From: Pelomonas saccharophila_A
Lineage (GTDB): Bacteria > Pseudomonadota > Gammaproteobacteria > Burkholderiales > Burkholderiaceae_C
Assembly: GCF_031458095.1 (NCBI RefSeq)
Contig: NZ_JAVDXU010000001.1
Span: forward strand, 62,001 to 126,000
Direction of reading: 5' to 3'
Length of the DNA stretch: 64,000 bases
Shown: one piece after another, positions 48,102 to 56,059 of the stretch
Numbering within the stretch: position 1 is the first letter of the stretch
Layout of the letters: each line of letters opens with the position of its first letter
Notes under the pieces: generated by a model
The model's database searches: none
Seen by the model: only the letters and a program-made list of their open reading frames with translations
Told to the model about the DNA's origin: nothing
Translations under genes and position numbers: made by a program

Positions 48102-49519
48102 CCCTCTCCTGCGATGTCGCCATCATCGGCGCCGGCACTGCCGGCATGGCCGCTTACCGCGCCGCGCGCGTGCATACCGACAAGGTGCTGCTCATCGAGG
48201 CAGCCCATTACGGCACCACCTGTGCCCGCGTCGGCTGCATGCCGAGCAAGCTGCTGATCGCCGCGGCCGAGGCGGCTGAAAGCGTGCGCGAGGCGCATCG
48301 ATTCGGCGTGCAGGCCGAGGCGCCGCGCATCGATGGTCGCGCCGTCATGCAGCGCGTTCGCAGCGAGCGCGACCGCTTTGTCGGCTTTGTGCTTGAGACC
48401 ATCAACGGCTGGCCCGAGGCGACGCGGCTGTTCGGCCGCGCGCGCTTCACCGGCCTGGGCACGCTGGACGTGGAAGGCCAGCAGATCAAGGCCAGGACCG
48501 TCGTCATTGCCACCGGCTCGCGCCCTTTTGTGCCGGCGGGCTGGCGCGAGCGGCTGGGCGCCAGGCTGATCGTCAACGACGATGTCTTCGACTGGGTCGA
48601 CCTGCCGAAGTCGCTGGCCGTCGTCGGTGCCGGCGTCATCGGCCTGGAGCTGGCTCTGGCCCTGCACAAGCTCGGCGTGCGCGTGCGCCTGTTCGCGCGC
48701 GGCAACCGCGTCGGCCCGTTGACCGACCCTGAGCTGCAGCCCCTGGCCCAGAAGCTGTTCGCCGAGGACGTGCCGCTGACGTTGAATGCCGCCGACATGA
48801 ACCCGGTGCTGGACGGCGACGAGGTCGTCATCGGCGGTGAGCGCTTCGAGGCCCTGCTCTGCACGGCTGGCCGCCAGGCCAATCTCGACCACCTGGGGCT
48901 GGAGACCCTGAACCTGCCGCGCGATGACCAAGGCCACCCGGTCATCGACCGTCACACCAGCCAATGGGGCGGCATGCCGGTCTTCATCGCCGGCGACGTG
49001 ACCAATGACAGGCCGCTGCTGCATGAGGCGTCCGATGCCGGCCGCATTGCCGGCGACAACGCGGCGCGCTGGCCCGATGTGCACCACCGCCCACGCCGCG
49101 CGCCGCTGGCCATCGTGTTTAGCGAGCCGCAGATCGCCATTGCCGGCGCCAGCCATGCCGAGTTGGTGGCCACCGGCCGCGAGTTCGATATCGGCCGCGT
49201 CAGCTTTGCCGACCAGGGCCGCAGCCGCGTCATGCTCGTCAATCGCGGCGGCCTGCATGTCTACGCTGAGCGCGGCACGGGTCGGCTGCTGGGCGCCGAG
49301 ATGATCGGCCCGGCGGCCGAGCACCTCGGCCATCTGCTGGCCTGGAGCGTGCAGCGCGGCGACACCGTGCAGCAGATGCTGGACTGTCCCTTCTATCACC
49401 CGGTCGTCGAGGAAGGCCTGCGCACAGCGCTGCGCCAGTTGCACAGCGACCTGCACCTGCCCGCACCGCCCATCGAGGACTGCATGGACTGTGACACCGA
49501 GGCCGAGGTGGGCGGCTGA
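48098..49519 (+). CDS. Class I pyridine-nucleotide disulfide oxidoreductase (dihydrolipoyl dehydrogenase-like)
   Basis: Flavoprotein of 473 residues. FAD site VAIIGAGTAGMAAYRAAR, redox-active disulfide TTCARVGCMPSKLL, NAD-binding site AVVGAGVIGLELALALHKLG, and FIAGDVTNDRPLLHEASDAG. The dimer-interface domain has FYHPVVEEGLRTALRQL in place of the usual HAHPTLSE, so the catalytic His-Pro pair is kept. The last 20 residues carry an extra Cys pair (EDCMDCD) not typical of pyruvate-dehydrogenase E3 subunits. It is not next to any 2-oxoacid dehydrogenase genes, so it may be a stand-alone reductase related to lipoamide or mercuric reductases. Confidence 0.82.
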   Translation: MTLSCDVAIIGAGTAGMAAYRAARVHTDKVLLIEAAHYGTTCARVGCMPSKLLIAAAEAAESVREAHRFGVQAEAPRIDGRAVMQRVRSERDRFVGFVLETINGWPEATRLFGRARFTGLGTLDVEGQQIKARTVVIATGSRPFVPAGWRERLGARLIVNDDVFDWVDLPKSLAVVGAGVIGLELALALHKLGVRVRLFARGNRVGPLTDPELQPLAQKLFAEDVPLTLNAADMNPVLDGDEVVIGGERFEALLCTAGRQANLDHLGLETLNLPRDDQGHPVIDRHTSQWGGMPVFIAGDVTNDRPLLHEASDAGRIAGDNAARWPDVHHRPRRAPLAIVFSEPQIAIAGASHAELVATGREFDIGRVSFADQGRSRVMLVNRGGLHVYAERGTGRLLGAEMIGPAAEHLGHLLAWSVQRGDTVQQMLDCPFYHPVVEEGLRTALRQLHSDLHLPAPPIEDCMDCDTEAEVGG

Positions 49520-49596
49520 TGCGCTGTCCTTGATCGATCTCAAGCCGCGCGGCGGGCCGCGGCGCGACATTGAAGGACATCCTTCAGGAGATCGAC

Positions 49597-50364
49597 ATGG
49601 ACAGGCTCAAGGGCAAGGTGGCGCTCGTCACCGGCGGTGCGATGGGCATTGGCGAGGCGATTTGCCGGCTGATGGCGGCCGAAGGCGCCAGGGTGGCGGT
49701 CACCGACCTCGATGACGAGCGCGGCGAGGCGGTCGCGGTGGCCATCCTGGCACGCGGCGGCCAGGCGGCCTACTGGCATCTGGACGTCAGCGACGAGGCC
49801 CAGGTCAGGCGCGTCTTTTCCGAGGTGAGGCAGCGCTTCGGCCCCGTCACCGTGCTGGTCAACAACGCCGGCATCGCCGGACCCAACAAGCCGACCCACG
49901 AGCTCAGCGTGGAGGAGTTCGAGCGCGTGCAGGCCGTCAACGTGCGCGGCGTCTTCCTCGGCACCAAGCATGTCGTCGCGCAGATGCGCGAGGCGGGTGG
50001 CGGCAGCATCGTCAACCTGTCCAGCATCTATGGCCTCGTCAGCGCGCCGGACGTGCCGCCCTATCACGCCAGCAAGGGCGCGGTGCGCATGATGACCAAG
50101 ACCGACGCCCTGCTCTACGCCGCCGATCGCATCCGCGTGAACAGCGTCCACCCCGGCTTCATCTGGACGCCCATGGTCGACGGCTTCCTGAAAACCCAGG
50201 TCGACCCCGTTGCCGCCAAGGCGGCCACCGCCGCCCTGCACCCGCTGGGCCATATGGGCGAGGCCGACGACATCGGCTGGGCCTGCGTCTACCTGGCCAG
50301 CGAGGAGAGCAAGTTCGTCACCGGCAGCGAGCTGGTCGTGGACGGCGGCTACACCTGCCGTTGA
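49597..50364 (+). CDS. Short-chain dehydrogenase/reductase
   Basis: Classical SDR of 255 residues. The ATG at 49597 has AGGAG 6 nt upstream; a TTG at 49570 is less likely. Motifs: TGGAMGIGEAI for the cofactor, NNAGIAG, and the active site with IVNLSSIYG and PYHASKGAV (YxxxK). An acidic residue at the end of the second strand (VTDLDD) favours NAD over NADP. The substrate is unknown; resemblance is to the 3-oxoacyl-ACP/cyclopentanol/sugar-alcohol dehydrogenase group. It stands 77 nt after the disulfide oxidoreductase gene. Confidence 0.85.
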   Translation: MDRLKGKVALVTGGAMGIGEAICRLMAAEGARVAVTDLDDERGEAVAVAILARGGQAAYWHLDVSDEAQVRRVFSEVRQRFGPVTVLVNNAGIAGPNKPTHELSVEEFERVQAVNVRGVFLGTKHVVAQMREAGGGSIVNLSSIYGLVSAPDVPPYHASKGAVRMMTKTDALLYAADRIRVNSVHPGFIWTPMVDGFLKTQVDPVAAKAATAALHPLGHMGEADDIGWACVYLASEESKFVTGSELVVDGGYTCR

Positions 50365-50464
50365 GGCTCAGCCAGCCAGCAGCGGACTCTTGTCGAGCGC
50401 GGCCGTTTCGAGGCGAGACTGCAGGCCAAAATGCCTGACCGTCCAACGCCCTGAGACCCACGCG

Positions 50465-51235
50465 ATGAAGAAGTTCGCCACCTGGAACGTCAACTCCCTG
50501 TCCATCCGCCTGCCCCAGGTGCTGGACTGGCTGGCCGCCCACCCCGTCGATGCGCTGGTGCTGCAGGAGACCAAGCTCACCGACGACAAGTTCCCGACGA
50601 TGGAAATCGGCGAGGCGGGCTACCAGGTGCAGTGGTTCGGCCAGAAGACCTACAACGGCGTGGCCCTGATCAGCCGGGAGACGGCGACCGACGTCGTCAA
50701 GAACATCACCGGCTTCGCCGACGAGCAGGCCCGCGTCATCGCCGGCACCGTGGGCGGCGTGCGCGTCATCGGCGGCTATTTCCCCAACGGCCAGGCGCCC
50801 GACAGCGAGAAGTTCGTTTACAAGATGAACTGGCTGACCGGTCTGCGCAACTGGCTGACCGAGGAGATGAAGGCCCACGAGAACCTGGTGCTGATGGGCG
50901 ACTTCAACATCGCCCCCGAGGACCGCGATGTCTACGATCCCATCGCCTGGGCGGGCCAGATCCACTGCACGCCGCAAGAGCGCGAGCATTTCCAGCAGTT
51001 GATCGGCCTGGGCCTGACCGACGCCTTCCGCCTCTTCGAGCAGCCGCCCAAGAGCTGGAGCTGGTGGGACTACCGCAACCTGGCCTTCCGCAAGAACCAG
51101 GGCCTGCGCATCGACCACATCCTCGTCAGTGAAGCGCTGAAGCCCCGCGTGACGGCCTGCGAGATCGACAAGCTGCCGCGCAAGAACGAGCGGCCCAGCG
51201 ACCACGCGCCGGTCATCGTGACGATCGACGGCTAG
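50465..51235 (+). CDS. xth: Exodeoxyribonuclease III
   Basis: AP endonuclease/3'-5' exonuclease of the EEP superfamily, 256 residues. Motifs in order: TWNVNSLSIRL, VLQETKL with the metal-ligand Glu, YFPNGQ, LMGDFNIAPEDRDVYDP with the catalytic Asp and Asn, LGLTDAFR, WSWWDYR, and the final GLRIDHILVS and PSDHAPV. All residues of the ExoIII active site appear present. It acts in base excision repair at abasic sites. It is a housekeeping gene unrelated in function to the glycan locus. Confidence 0.92.
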   Translation: MKKFATWNVNSLSIRLPQVLDWLAAHPVDALVLQETKLTDDKFPTMEIGEAGYQVQWFGQKTYNGVALISRETATDVVKNITGFADEQARVIAGTVGGVRVIGGYFPNGQAPDSEKFVYKMNWLTGLRNWLTEEMKAHENLVLMGDFNIAPEDRDVYDPIAWAGQIHCTPQEREHFQQLIGLGLTDAFRLFEQPPKSWSWWDYRNLAFRKNQGLRIDHILVSEALKPRVTACEIDKLPRKNERPSDHAPVIVTIDG

Positions 51236-52989
51236 GTCGTTGCCGGCCTGGGTGTCGCAACCTGATGGTGGCGACGCCCCAGCGATGACAGGATCAGCAC
51301 GGCCGCGCCGGCGAGCGCGGCCCATTTGAGCGCGCTTGCCGCGAACAATGCAGTGCGCACGGCAGCGGCAAGCGGCCAGGGCGGCAGTGGATCCTGGCCG
51401 CCGCCCGCGACGGCCAGGGCCACGAAAGTCAGCAGGTCTTCCGCCAGATCGGCACCCACGGCGACCGCCAAGGCCCAACCAGCGCGGTTCAACCAGACGG
51501 GCGGGGTCATGCCGACCTGGATCAGCCCCGCATGGCGAGCGAAGCCACGGCAGAACCAGGGGGCCAGCAGCCAGGACCAGGTGGCTATCAGCAGGAAGTC
51601 GAGCAGCAACGCCCTGCCCGGCCTGGCGAATCCGCGCGCCTGCGATGACCAATCGGCCGTGGCGGCCAGGCTGAGCTGCCAACGTTGGAAGTCGGTGTTG
51701 GCGTCGAAGACGGCGCCGAGTTGGCCGAGCGGCGGCAGCCAGCCCTCGGAACTCAGGTGCGACCAGCCCATCAAGGCCATCAACGCGACGAGCAACAGCA
51801 GCCCAAGCAGCAGCTTGCCCCATGAGGCGGCACTGGCGCGCTCGCCCCAGGCTGTGCGGGCCGGGAAGGCATGCGCCCATTGCAGCACCGATGCATGCGC
51901 CTCCATCCTGACCAGGGTGCAGGCGCCCTCGTCCACTTCGGCGTGCGCCGTGTCGCGCACCTTGAGCCCGGTCAGCGCCCACAGCGGCGTGGCGCGGGTC
52001 TCGCTGTTGATGCGGGCCGCATGGCGCTGGGGCGGATGCGGGTCGAGCACGGGCATCAGTTCGAACACCTCGGCCTCGCTGGCAGGCGTGGCGTGCGCCT
52101 CGCTGGCAGGCGTGGCGTGCGCCGCGCTGGCCGGCAGGCTGAGGCCGCATTGCACCGCCTCGCTCACCATCCAGGCGAAGGGAGCGCGGGACAGCTCGCT
52201 ATAGGGGTAGACATTGCCGCCGCCGACGTCGCAATGCGAGCCGCGGAACCAGAACTGCTTGATGTCGCCGGGCTGGTGGCCGGCCATCTCGTAGCCGCCA
52301 TTGTTCTGGGCATAGGCGCGGGGCAGGAACTGGGCGCGTTGCTCGTCCAGGGCCATGGCCTGGCGCACATGGCGGAAATGCTTGCCATCCAGCGTTGGCC
52401 GGGCCGTGATCTTCAGGCCAAAGGGTGGCAGGCCGACGCTGGCCACCGTGTCCCAGACGCCGACGAAATGCACCACGGGCCAGGGCTGGCCCGCACCAGA
52501 CTGGCCGAACAGGCGCGCCGCCTGCTCGCGGATGGCGGCGTGGGCCGGTGACGGGTTGGAGAAATAGGTGGCGACGAGGCTGGCCACCAGGGTGTCCTGA
52601 TGGCTGTCGATGATGCCGAACGCATTCACCATGCCGGCGATTGAGCGCGCCGTGAAGGCGCCGCGTGAGAAGCCGAAGATGAAGATCTGATCGCCCGGCT
52701 GCCAGTTGGCCATCAGGAAGCGATAGCCCTCGGCGACGTTGTCATACAGCCCGCGGCCAAAGGCCAGGCCGGTGAGGCGGTCACGCGCGCGGCCAATCTT
52801 GTCGGCAAAGGTCGTGCCGGGCAGCTGGCCCGGGTTGCCGACACCGGGGTCGTAATAGACGAGACGCCGCGGGTCGGGGAAGAGGCGCAGCAGCTCGGCC
52901 AGCAGCACCACATGCGTGTCGGCGTGGCGGCCGCTGAGGTTGTTGTTGGTGCCGTCGCACAGCAGCACCAGTTGACGCGGCGGGTTCAT
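51232..52989 (-). CDS. DUF2235 alpha/beta-hydrolase-like protein with C-terminal membrane segments
   Basis: Protein of 585 residues with an N-terminal DUF2235 domain: QLVLLCDGTNNNLSGR, VYYDPGVG, and the nucleophile elbow FIFGFSRGAFTARSIAG with Ser in G-x-S-x-G-like context, then VGVWDTVASVGLPP and an aspartate/histidine region near GSHCDVGGG. DUF2235 is shared with Tle1-type phospholipases. The C-terminal third has several hydrophobic segments (LLLGLLLLVALMALM, LLDFLLIATWSWLLAPW, and near the end TALFAASALKWAALAGAAVLIL). No type VI secretion genes are visible nearby, so a housekeeping lipase or hydrolase at the inner membrane is as likely as an effector. Start ATG at 52989 has AAGAGG 8 nt upstream. 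Its end overlaps the convergent xth gene by 4 nt. Confidence 0.8.
   Translation of the reverse strand: MNPPRQLVLLCDGTNNNLSGRHADTHVVLLAELLRLFPDPRRLVYYDPGVGNPGQLPGTTFADKIGRARDRLTGLAFGRGLYDNVAEGYRFLMANWQPGDQIFIFGFSRGAFTARSIAGMVNAFGIIDSHQDTLVASLVATYFSNPSPAHAAIREQAARLFGQSGAGQPWPVVHFVGVWDTVASVGLPPFGLKITARPTLDGKHFRHVRQAMALDEQRAQFLPRAYAQNNGGYEMAGHQPGDIKQFWFRGSHCDVGGGNVYPYSELSRAPFAWMVSEAVQCGLSLPASAAHATPASEAHATPASEAEVFELMPVLDPHPPQRHAARINSETRATPLWALTGLKVRDTAHAEVDEGACTLVRMEAHASVLQWAHAFPARTAWGERASAASWGKLLLGLLLLVALMALMGWSHLSSEGWLPPLGQLGAVFDANTDFQRWQLSLAATADWSSQARGFARPGRALLLDFLLIATWSWLLAPWFCRGFARHAGLIQVGMTPPVWLNRAGWALAVAVGADLAEDLLTFVALAVAGGGQDPLPPWPLAAAVRTALFAASALKWAALAGAAVLILSSLGRRHHQVATPRPATT
52073..52120 (-). 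repeat. Exact 24-bp tandem duplication in the DUF2235 gene
   Basis: Two identical adjacent 24-bp units (52073-52096 and 52097-52120) encode ATPASEAH twice in the linker between the hydrolase domain and later regions. A diverged third unit follows on the + strand side. The identity suggests a recent slippage event. Confidence 0.9.
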
Positions 52990-53070
52990 GCAGCAAGCCT
53001 CTTGTCGAAAGAGGCAGTCTTGCATCCGCGCCGCTGTCCCTTCATCCCCAGAAACCTGGAGAGGTCGCCC

Positions 53071-53286
53071 CTAGTTGCGCTGGGCCAGCACCCAGGCCAC
53101 CAGCGCGTTGGCGTGGCCATGACCCATGGCGTGCTCGGTCTTCAGCAGGTTCACCAGCTCCATATGCTTGAGCGGCCCGGCCTGCTTGATGAGCTTCTCC
53201 CAGTGGGCGATGGGCTGGCCATAGGTCTTCTCGATGGAGGGGAAGTAGGAGGCGGGGCCCTTGACCTTCTCGGGGGTGCTTGCCAT
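53071..53286 (-). CDS. DUF4287 domain protein
   Basis: Small protein of 71 residues that is almost entirely one DUF4287 domain: KVKGPASYFPSIEKTYGQPI, then HWEKLI and LKTEHAMGHGHANALVAWVL. Start ATG at 53286 follows AAGGA by 6 nt. The family is widespread in soil and aquatic bacteria and has no agreed function. It lies between the DUF2235 gene and the CGNR gene, all on the minus strand. Confidence 0.85.
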   Translation of the reverse strand: MASTPEKVKGPASYFPSIEKTYGQPIAHWEKLIKQAGPLKHMELVNLLKTEHAMGHGHANALVAWVLAQRN

Positions 53287-53348
53287 GTCGGATCCTTGAA
53301 AAGTGGCGGATGTTCAGGACGACGAAGGAGGCGGCCCGATTTCGACAA

Positions 53349-53930
53349 TCATGTGGCCTTGCCGGCCGCCTGGCGGGCGCGGAAAGACGCCGCCTTGACA
53401 CGGTTCTGGCAGGCCTGGGAGCAGAAGCGCCGGCTGGCGTTCTTGGACACGTCGACGAAGACACGGCCACAACCCGGCCTTTCGCACGTGCCCAGGCGCT
53501 GGGCGCTGGGCAGGCCGACGACACGGGCCAGGCCCTCGGCGCAGATGGCCGTCCACATCGGCACCAAGGGGGCGTCCGCGGGGTGGTGGTGCAGGCGCCA
53601 GACGCCGTCCTCCTTGGCCAGATGCGGCTGGGCCGGGTGCCGGGCCAGCAGTTCGTTGAGACCGCGCGCAGCCGCGTCGACATCGCCGCGGGCCAGCCCG
53701 GCGAAGACGGCGTGCAGGCGCTGGGCGAGCTGCGTCAGTTCCGGGACATGGGCGGCCTTGACGCCGGCGACCGACGGCGGGTCGATGGCGAAGATGCGCT
53801 TGAGCGTCGCGACCAGCGCGCGGTCGGGCTGCGCCGCTTCAGCCTGGGCGACGACCAGCTCGTTGACGAGGTCCACAGAAACCAGGACACCCGCATCCCG
53901 ATAACTGTCTAAATCGACTTGACCGGTCAC
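53349..53930 (-). CDS. CGNR zinc-finger protein
   Basis: Protein of about 193 residues with an N-terminal ABATE-type region (VSVDLVNELVVAQAEAA, HVPELTQLAQRLHAVF) and a C-terminal zinc finger of the CGNR type: GTCERPGCGRVFVDVS then RRFCSQACQNRVKAASFRAR, with four cysteines. CGNR proteins are thought to be transcription factors. GTG at 53930 is taken as the start; an in-frame ATG at 53984 would add 18 residues but would run through the divergent promoter. It is divergent from a GNAT-SDR operon and is the obvious candidate to control it and itself through the repeats described here. Confidence 0.78.
   Translation of the reverse strand: MTGQVDLDSYRDAGVLVSVDLVNELVVAQAEAAQPDRALVATLKRIFAIDPPSVAGVKAAHVPELTQLAQRLHAVFAGLARGDVDAAARGLNELLARHPAQPHLAKEDGVWRLHHHPADAPLVPMWTAICAEGLARVVGLPSAQRLGTCERPGCGRVFVDVSKNASRRFCSQACQNRVKAASFRARQAAGKAT
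53907..53927. repeat. Direct repeat copy 1, GTCTAA-N9-ACCGGT
   Basis: First of two 21-bp elements in the CGNR/GNAT divergent region. It overlaps the TTGACC (-35) box of the forward promoter and the first codons of the CGNR gene if that starts at GTG 53930. An identical bipartite pattern with the same 9-bp spacer begins 48 bp further on. Confidence 0.65.
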
Positions 53931-53947
53931 TTTTTCGCGCCTAGAGT
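53919..53947 (+). promoter_or_regulatory. Promoter for the GNAT-SDR operon
   Basis: TTGACC at 53919-53924, a 17-bp spacer and TAGAGT at 53942-53947 form a good sigma-70 promoter, with the transcript starting about 30 nt before the GNAT ATG at 53983. The two GTCTAA-N9-ACCGGT elements lie on its -35 box and just after its -10 box, a layout expected for repression. Confidence 0.55.
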
Positions 53948-53954
53948 TGTCACC

Positions 53955-53975
53955 GTCTAAGTACTTTACACCGGT
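53955..53975. repeat. Direct repeat copy 2, GTCTAA-N9-ACCGGT
   Basis: Second 21-bp element, located immediately downstream of the predicted transcription start for the GNAT operon and 8 bp before its ATG. Both half-blocks are exact copies of those in copy 1, while the 9-bp spacers differ. Confidence 0.65.
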
Positions 53976-53982
53976 TATTGAC

Positions 53983-54405
53983 ATGCATCTCGGCCGCCCT
54001 CCCCTGACCTGCACCCACGAGCCCGGCCTCGATGTGCGCGAATTCCGCCGCGTGCTGATGGACTCCGGCCTGGGCAGCATCCGGCCCGTGGACGATCTCG
54101 AGCGCCTGCAGCGCATGCTGGACGCCGCCGACGTGGTGCTGACGGCGCGCGATGCCAGCGGGCAGCTCGTCGGCGTGGCGCGCTGCATCACCGACTTCAG
54201 CTGGTGCGCCTATCTGTCCGATCTGGCCGTGAGCGCTTCGGCCCAGGGCCTGGGCGCCGGCCGTGCGCTGCTGGACGGCTTGCGCGATCACCTGGGGCCG
54301 CGCGTGACGCTGGCCCTGCAATCGGTGCCGGCGGCGGTCGGCTTCTATGAACATGCCGGCATGGCCCGCATGGCGGACACCTTCTGCCTGCGGCGCAGCC
54401 ACTGA
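53983..54405 (+). CDS. GNAT-family N-acetyltransferase
   Basis: Acetyltransferase of 140 residues. The core of the fold is visible as GQLVGVARCITD, AYLSDLAVSASAQGLGAGRALLDGL (the acetyl-CoA pyrophosphate loop is Q-G-L-G-A-G) and VPAAVGFYEHAGMARMAD. The acceptor substrate cannot be predicted. The ATG at 53983 is chosen because it follows the predicted promoter; no strong ribosome-binding site is seen. It lies 12 nt ahead of the SDR gene and probably forms an operon with it. Confidence 0.82.
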   Translation: MHLGRPPLTCTHEPGLDVREFRRVLMDSGLGSIRPVDDLERLQRMLDAADVVLTARDASGQLVGVARCITDFSWCAYLSDLAVSASAQGLGAGRALLDGLRDHLGPRVTLALQSVPAAVGFYEHAGMARMADTFCLRRSH

Positions 54406-54417
54406 AAGGAGACTTCC

Positions 54418-55323
54418 ATGGACAAGACCTTGGCCGGAAAAGTGGCCCTGGTGGCCGGCGCGACGCGCGGCGCGGGCCGCGGCATCGCGGTGGCCCTGGG
54501 TGAAGCGGGCGCGACGGTCTATTGCACCGGGCGCAGCACGCAGGAGAGGCGTTCAGAAATGGACCGGCCCGAGACCATCGAGGAGACCGCGGCCCTCGTC
54601 AGCGCCGCGGGCGGCCAGGGCATCGCGGTGCGCGTCGACCATCTGGTGCCCGATGAAGTGCGCGAGCTCGTCGCCCGCATCGAACGTGAGCAAGGCGCCC
54701 TGCACATCCTCGTCAACGACATCTTCGGCGCCACCCGCATCGAATGGGGCAAGACGGTCTGGGAGTCGGACCTGGAGTTCGGCCTGCACAGCCTGCGCCT
54801 GGCCATAGACACGCATGCCATCACCAGCCATTTCGCCATCCCGCTGCTGCTGAAGACGCCGGGCGGCCTGGTGATCGAGATCAATGACGGCACCGAGGCA
54901 TACAACGGCACGCGCTACCGCAACTCCTTCTTCTACGACCTCAGCAAGGCCGCCGTGCTGCGCATGGGTTTCGCACTCGGTCATGAACTGAAGTCGCGCG
55001 GCGCGACAGGCCTGTCCTTGACACCGGGCTGGCTGCGTTCCGAGGCCATGCTGGAGGCCTTTGGCGTGCGCGAGGACAACTGGCGCGAGGCCATCGCCCG
55101 CGTGCCCGGCTTCGCGATCGCCGAGAGCCCGGCCTTTGTCGGACGCGCTGTTGTCGCGCTGGCCAGCGACCCCGAGGTGGCGCGCTGGAGCGGCCAGTCG
55201 CTGTCCAGTGGCCAGCTCGCCCGCGTCTACGGCTTCACCGACCTCGACGGCAGCCAGCCCGATGCCTGGCGCCATATGCTGGACAGCGAAAAGGGCGAGG
55301 TCGACGTGGCCGCCTACCGCTAG
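54418..55323 (+). CDS. Short-chain dehydrogenase of extended length
   Basis: SDR of 301 residues starting at an ATG with a strong AAAGGAGACTTCC leader. The cofactor motif is AGATRGAGRGIA, and the second strand carries CTGRST, which suggests NADPH use. The NNAG motif is altered to VNDIFGA, and the active-site tyrosine is in FFYDLSKAAV (YxxxK kept). It is longer than the usual 250 residues. SDRs with NDIFG occur as a distinct subgroup annotated simply as SDR oxidoreductases. Its stop overlaps the convergent acetyltransferase stop. Confidence 0.83.
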   Translation: MDKTLAGKVALVAGATRGAGRGIAVALGEAGATVYCTGRSTQERRSEMDRPETIEETAALVSAAGGQGIAVRVDHLVPDEVRELVARIEREQGALHILVNDIFGATRIEWGKTVWESDLEFGLHSLRLAIDTHAITSHFAIPLLLKTPGGLVIEINDGTEAYNGTRYRNSFFYDLSKAAVLRMGFALGHELKSRGATGLSLTPGWLRSEAMLEAFGVREDNWREAIARVPGFAIAESPAFVGRAVVALASDPEVARWSGQSLSSGQLARVYGFTDLDGSQPDAWRHMLDSEKGEVDVAAYR

Positions 55324-55967
55324 ATCGCGTCCAGCTGCGCCTGCAGCTGTTCGAAGAAGCGGCCGACATGCACGCCATCGCACAGCGCATGGTGCACGTC
55401 GACGGCCACCGGCATCAGCAGCCGGCCGCCCTCCTCCTTGAAGCGGCCAAAGGCCACCTTGGGCCGGTCGTCCCCCTGGCCGCGCGCATGCGTGAAGGCG
55501 GTGAAGGCAATCCAGGGCAAGGCCGTCATGTGCACCAGGGTCTCCTCGCGCACATCGCCGGGCTCGTCGGCGGCGAACAGATCGCCGCTGGCCTGGCGCA
55601 CGCGCTCGAGGTTGGGCCTGGCGCGCGCCGCAAAAGCCGCCAGCGAAGCATCGCGAGGCAGCGTGAGGAAGCCGAAGCTGGCGTCGTCGCGCAGCACCGT
55701 CGTGCTGGCATGGATGACGGCGAACTCGCGCACGCCGCTGCCGTCGGCCTTCAGGGTCTGGCGCATGGCGTCTATGCCATTGGCCGCCTCCAGGGCGGCA
55801 TGGTGATAGGCCAGCCAGGGCGTCGCTCCATGGGCGGCAGCGCGCTCGCGCAGGCCGGTCACGTCGACTGGGGCCGTGATGCTGAAGGCCGGCTGGGCCA
55901 TGCGGCGGAAATGTTCGAGGGCGGCGCGGCGCGGCCAGGCGTCCAGAGGGATGTCGCGGTCTTGCAT
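55320..55967 (-). CDS. Chloramphenicol-acetyltransferase-fold protein
   Basis: Protein of 215 residues with the CAT fold. It has the catalytic block PVAVDVHHALCDGVHVGRF (HHxxxDG) near the C-terminus, PWIAFTAFTHARG in the trimer-interface region, and an N-terminal MAQPAFSITAPVDVTGL. This is the layout of type A chloramphenicol acetyltransferases (about 215 residues). Chromosomal members of this family often acetylate unknown acceptors, so resistance to chloramphenicol is not established. Start ATG at 55967 has only a weak upstream site. A terminator separates it from the gene upstream, so it must have its own promoter. Confidence 0.82.
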   Translation of the reverse strand: MQDRDIPLDAWPRRAALEHFRRMAQPAFSITAPVDVTGLRERAAAHGATPWLAYHHAALEAANGIDAMRQTLKADGSGVREFAVIHASTTVLRDDASFGFLTLPRDASLAAFAARARPNLERVRQASGDLFAADEPGDVREETLVHMTALPWIAFTAFTHARGQGDDRPKVAFGRFKEEGGRLLMPVAVDVHHALCDGVHVGRFFEQLQAQLDAI

Positions 55968-55998
55968 ACAGGCCACATGCTCGCACGGCACCGGCGAA

Positions 55999-56034
55999 CA
56001 AAAAAAGAGCCCGGCCTGCCGAGGCAGTGGGCTC
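55999..56034 (-). terminator. Rho-independent terminator, minus strand
   Basis: On the minus strand GAGCCC (56034-56029) pairs with GGGCTC (56012-56007), with a further inner pairing of TGCC with GGCA around TCG, followed by a run of seven T residues. It lies 26 nt after the stop of the 91-residue gene and ends that unit before the CAT-fold gene. Confidence 0.88.
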
Positions 56035-56059
56035 CAAGGAGTTGAAGGTTGTTTGCGCG

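Noticed and set aside
51232..52989. Type VI secretion phospholipase effector
   Set aside because: The DUF2235 domain allows it, but no vgrG, immunity or T6SS gene is visible and the C-terminal membrane segments argue against simple export.
55320..55967. Acquired chloramphenicol-resistance gene
   Set aside because: The catalytic motif is present, but base composition matches the surroundings, no mobile element or integron is nearby, and chromosomal members often have other acceptors.
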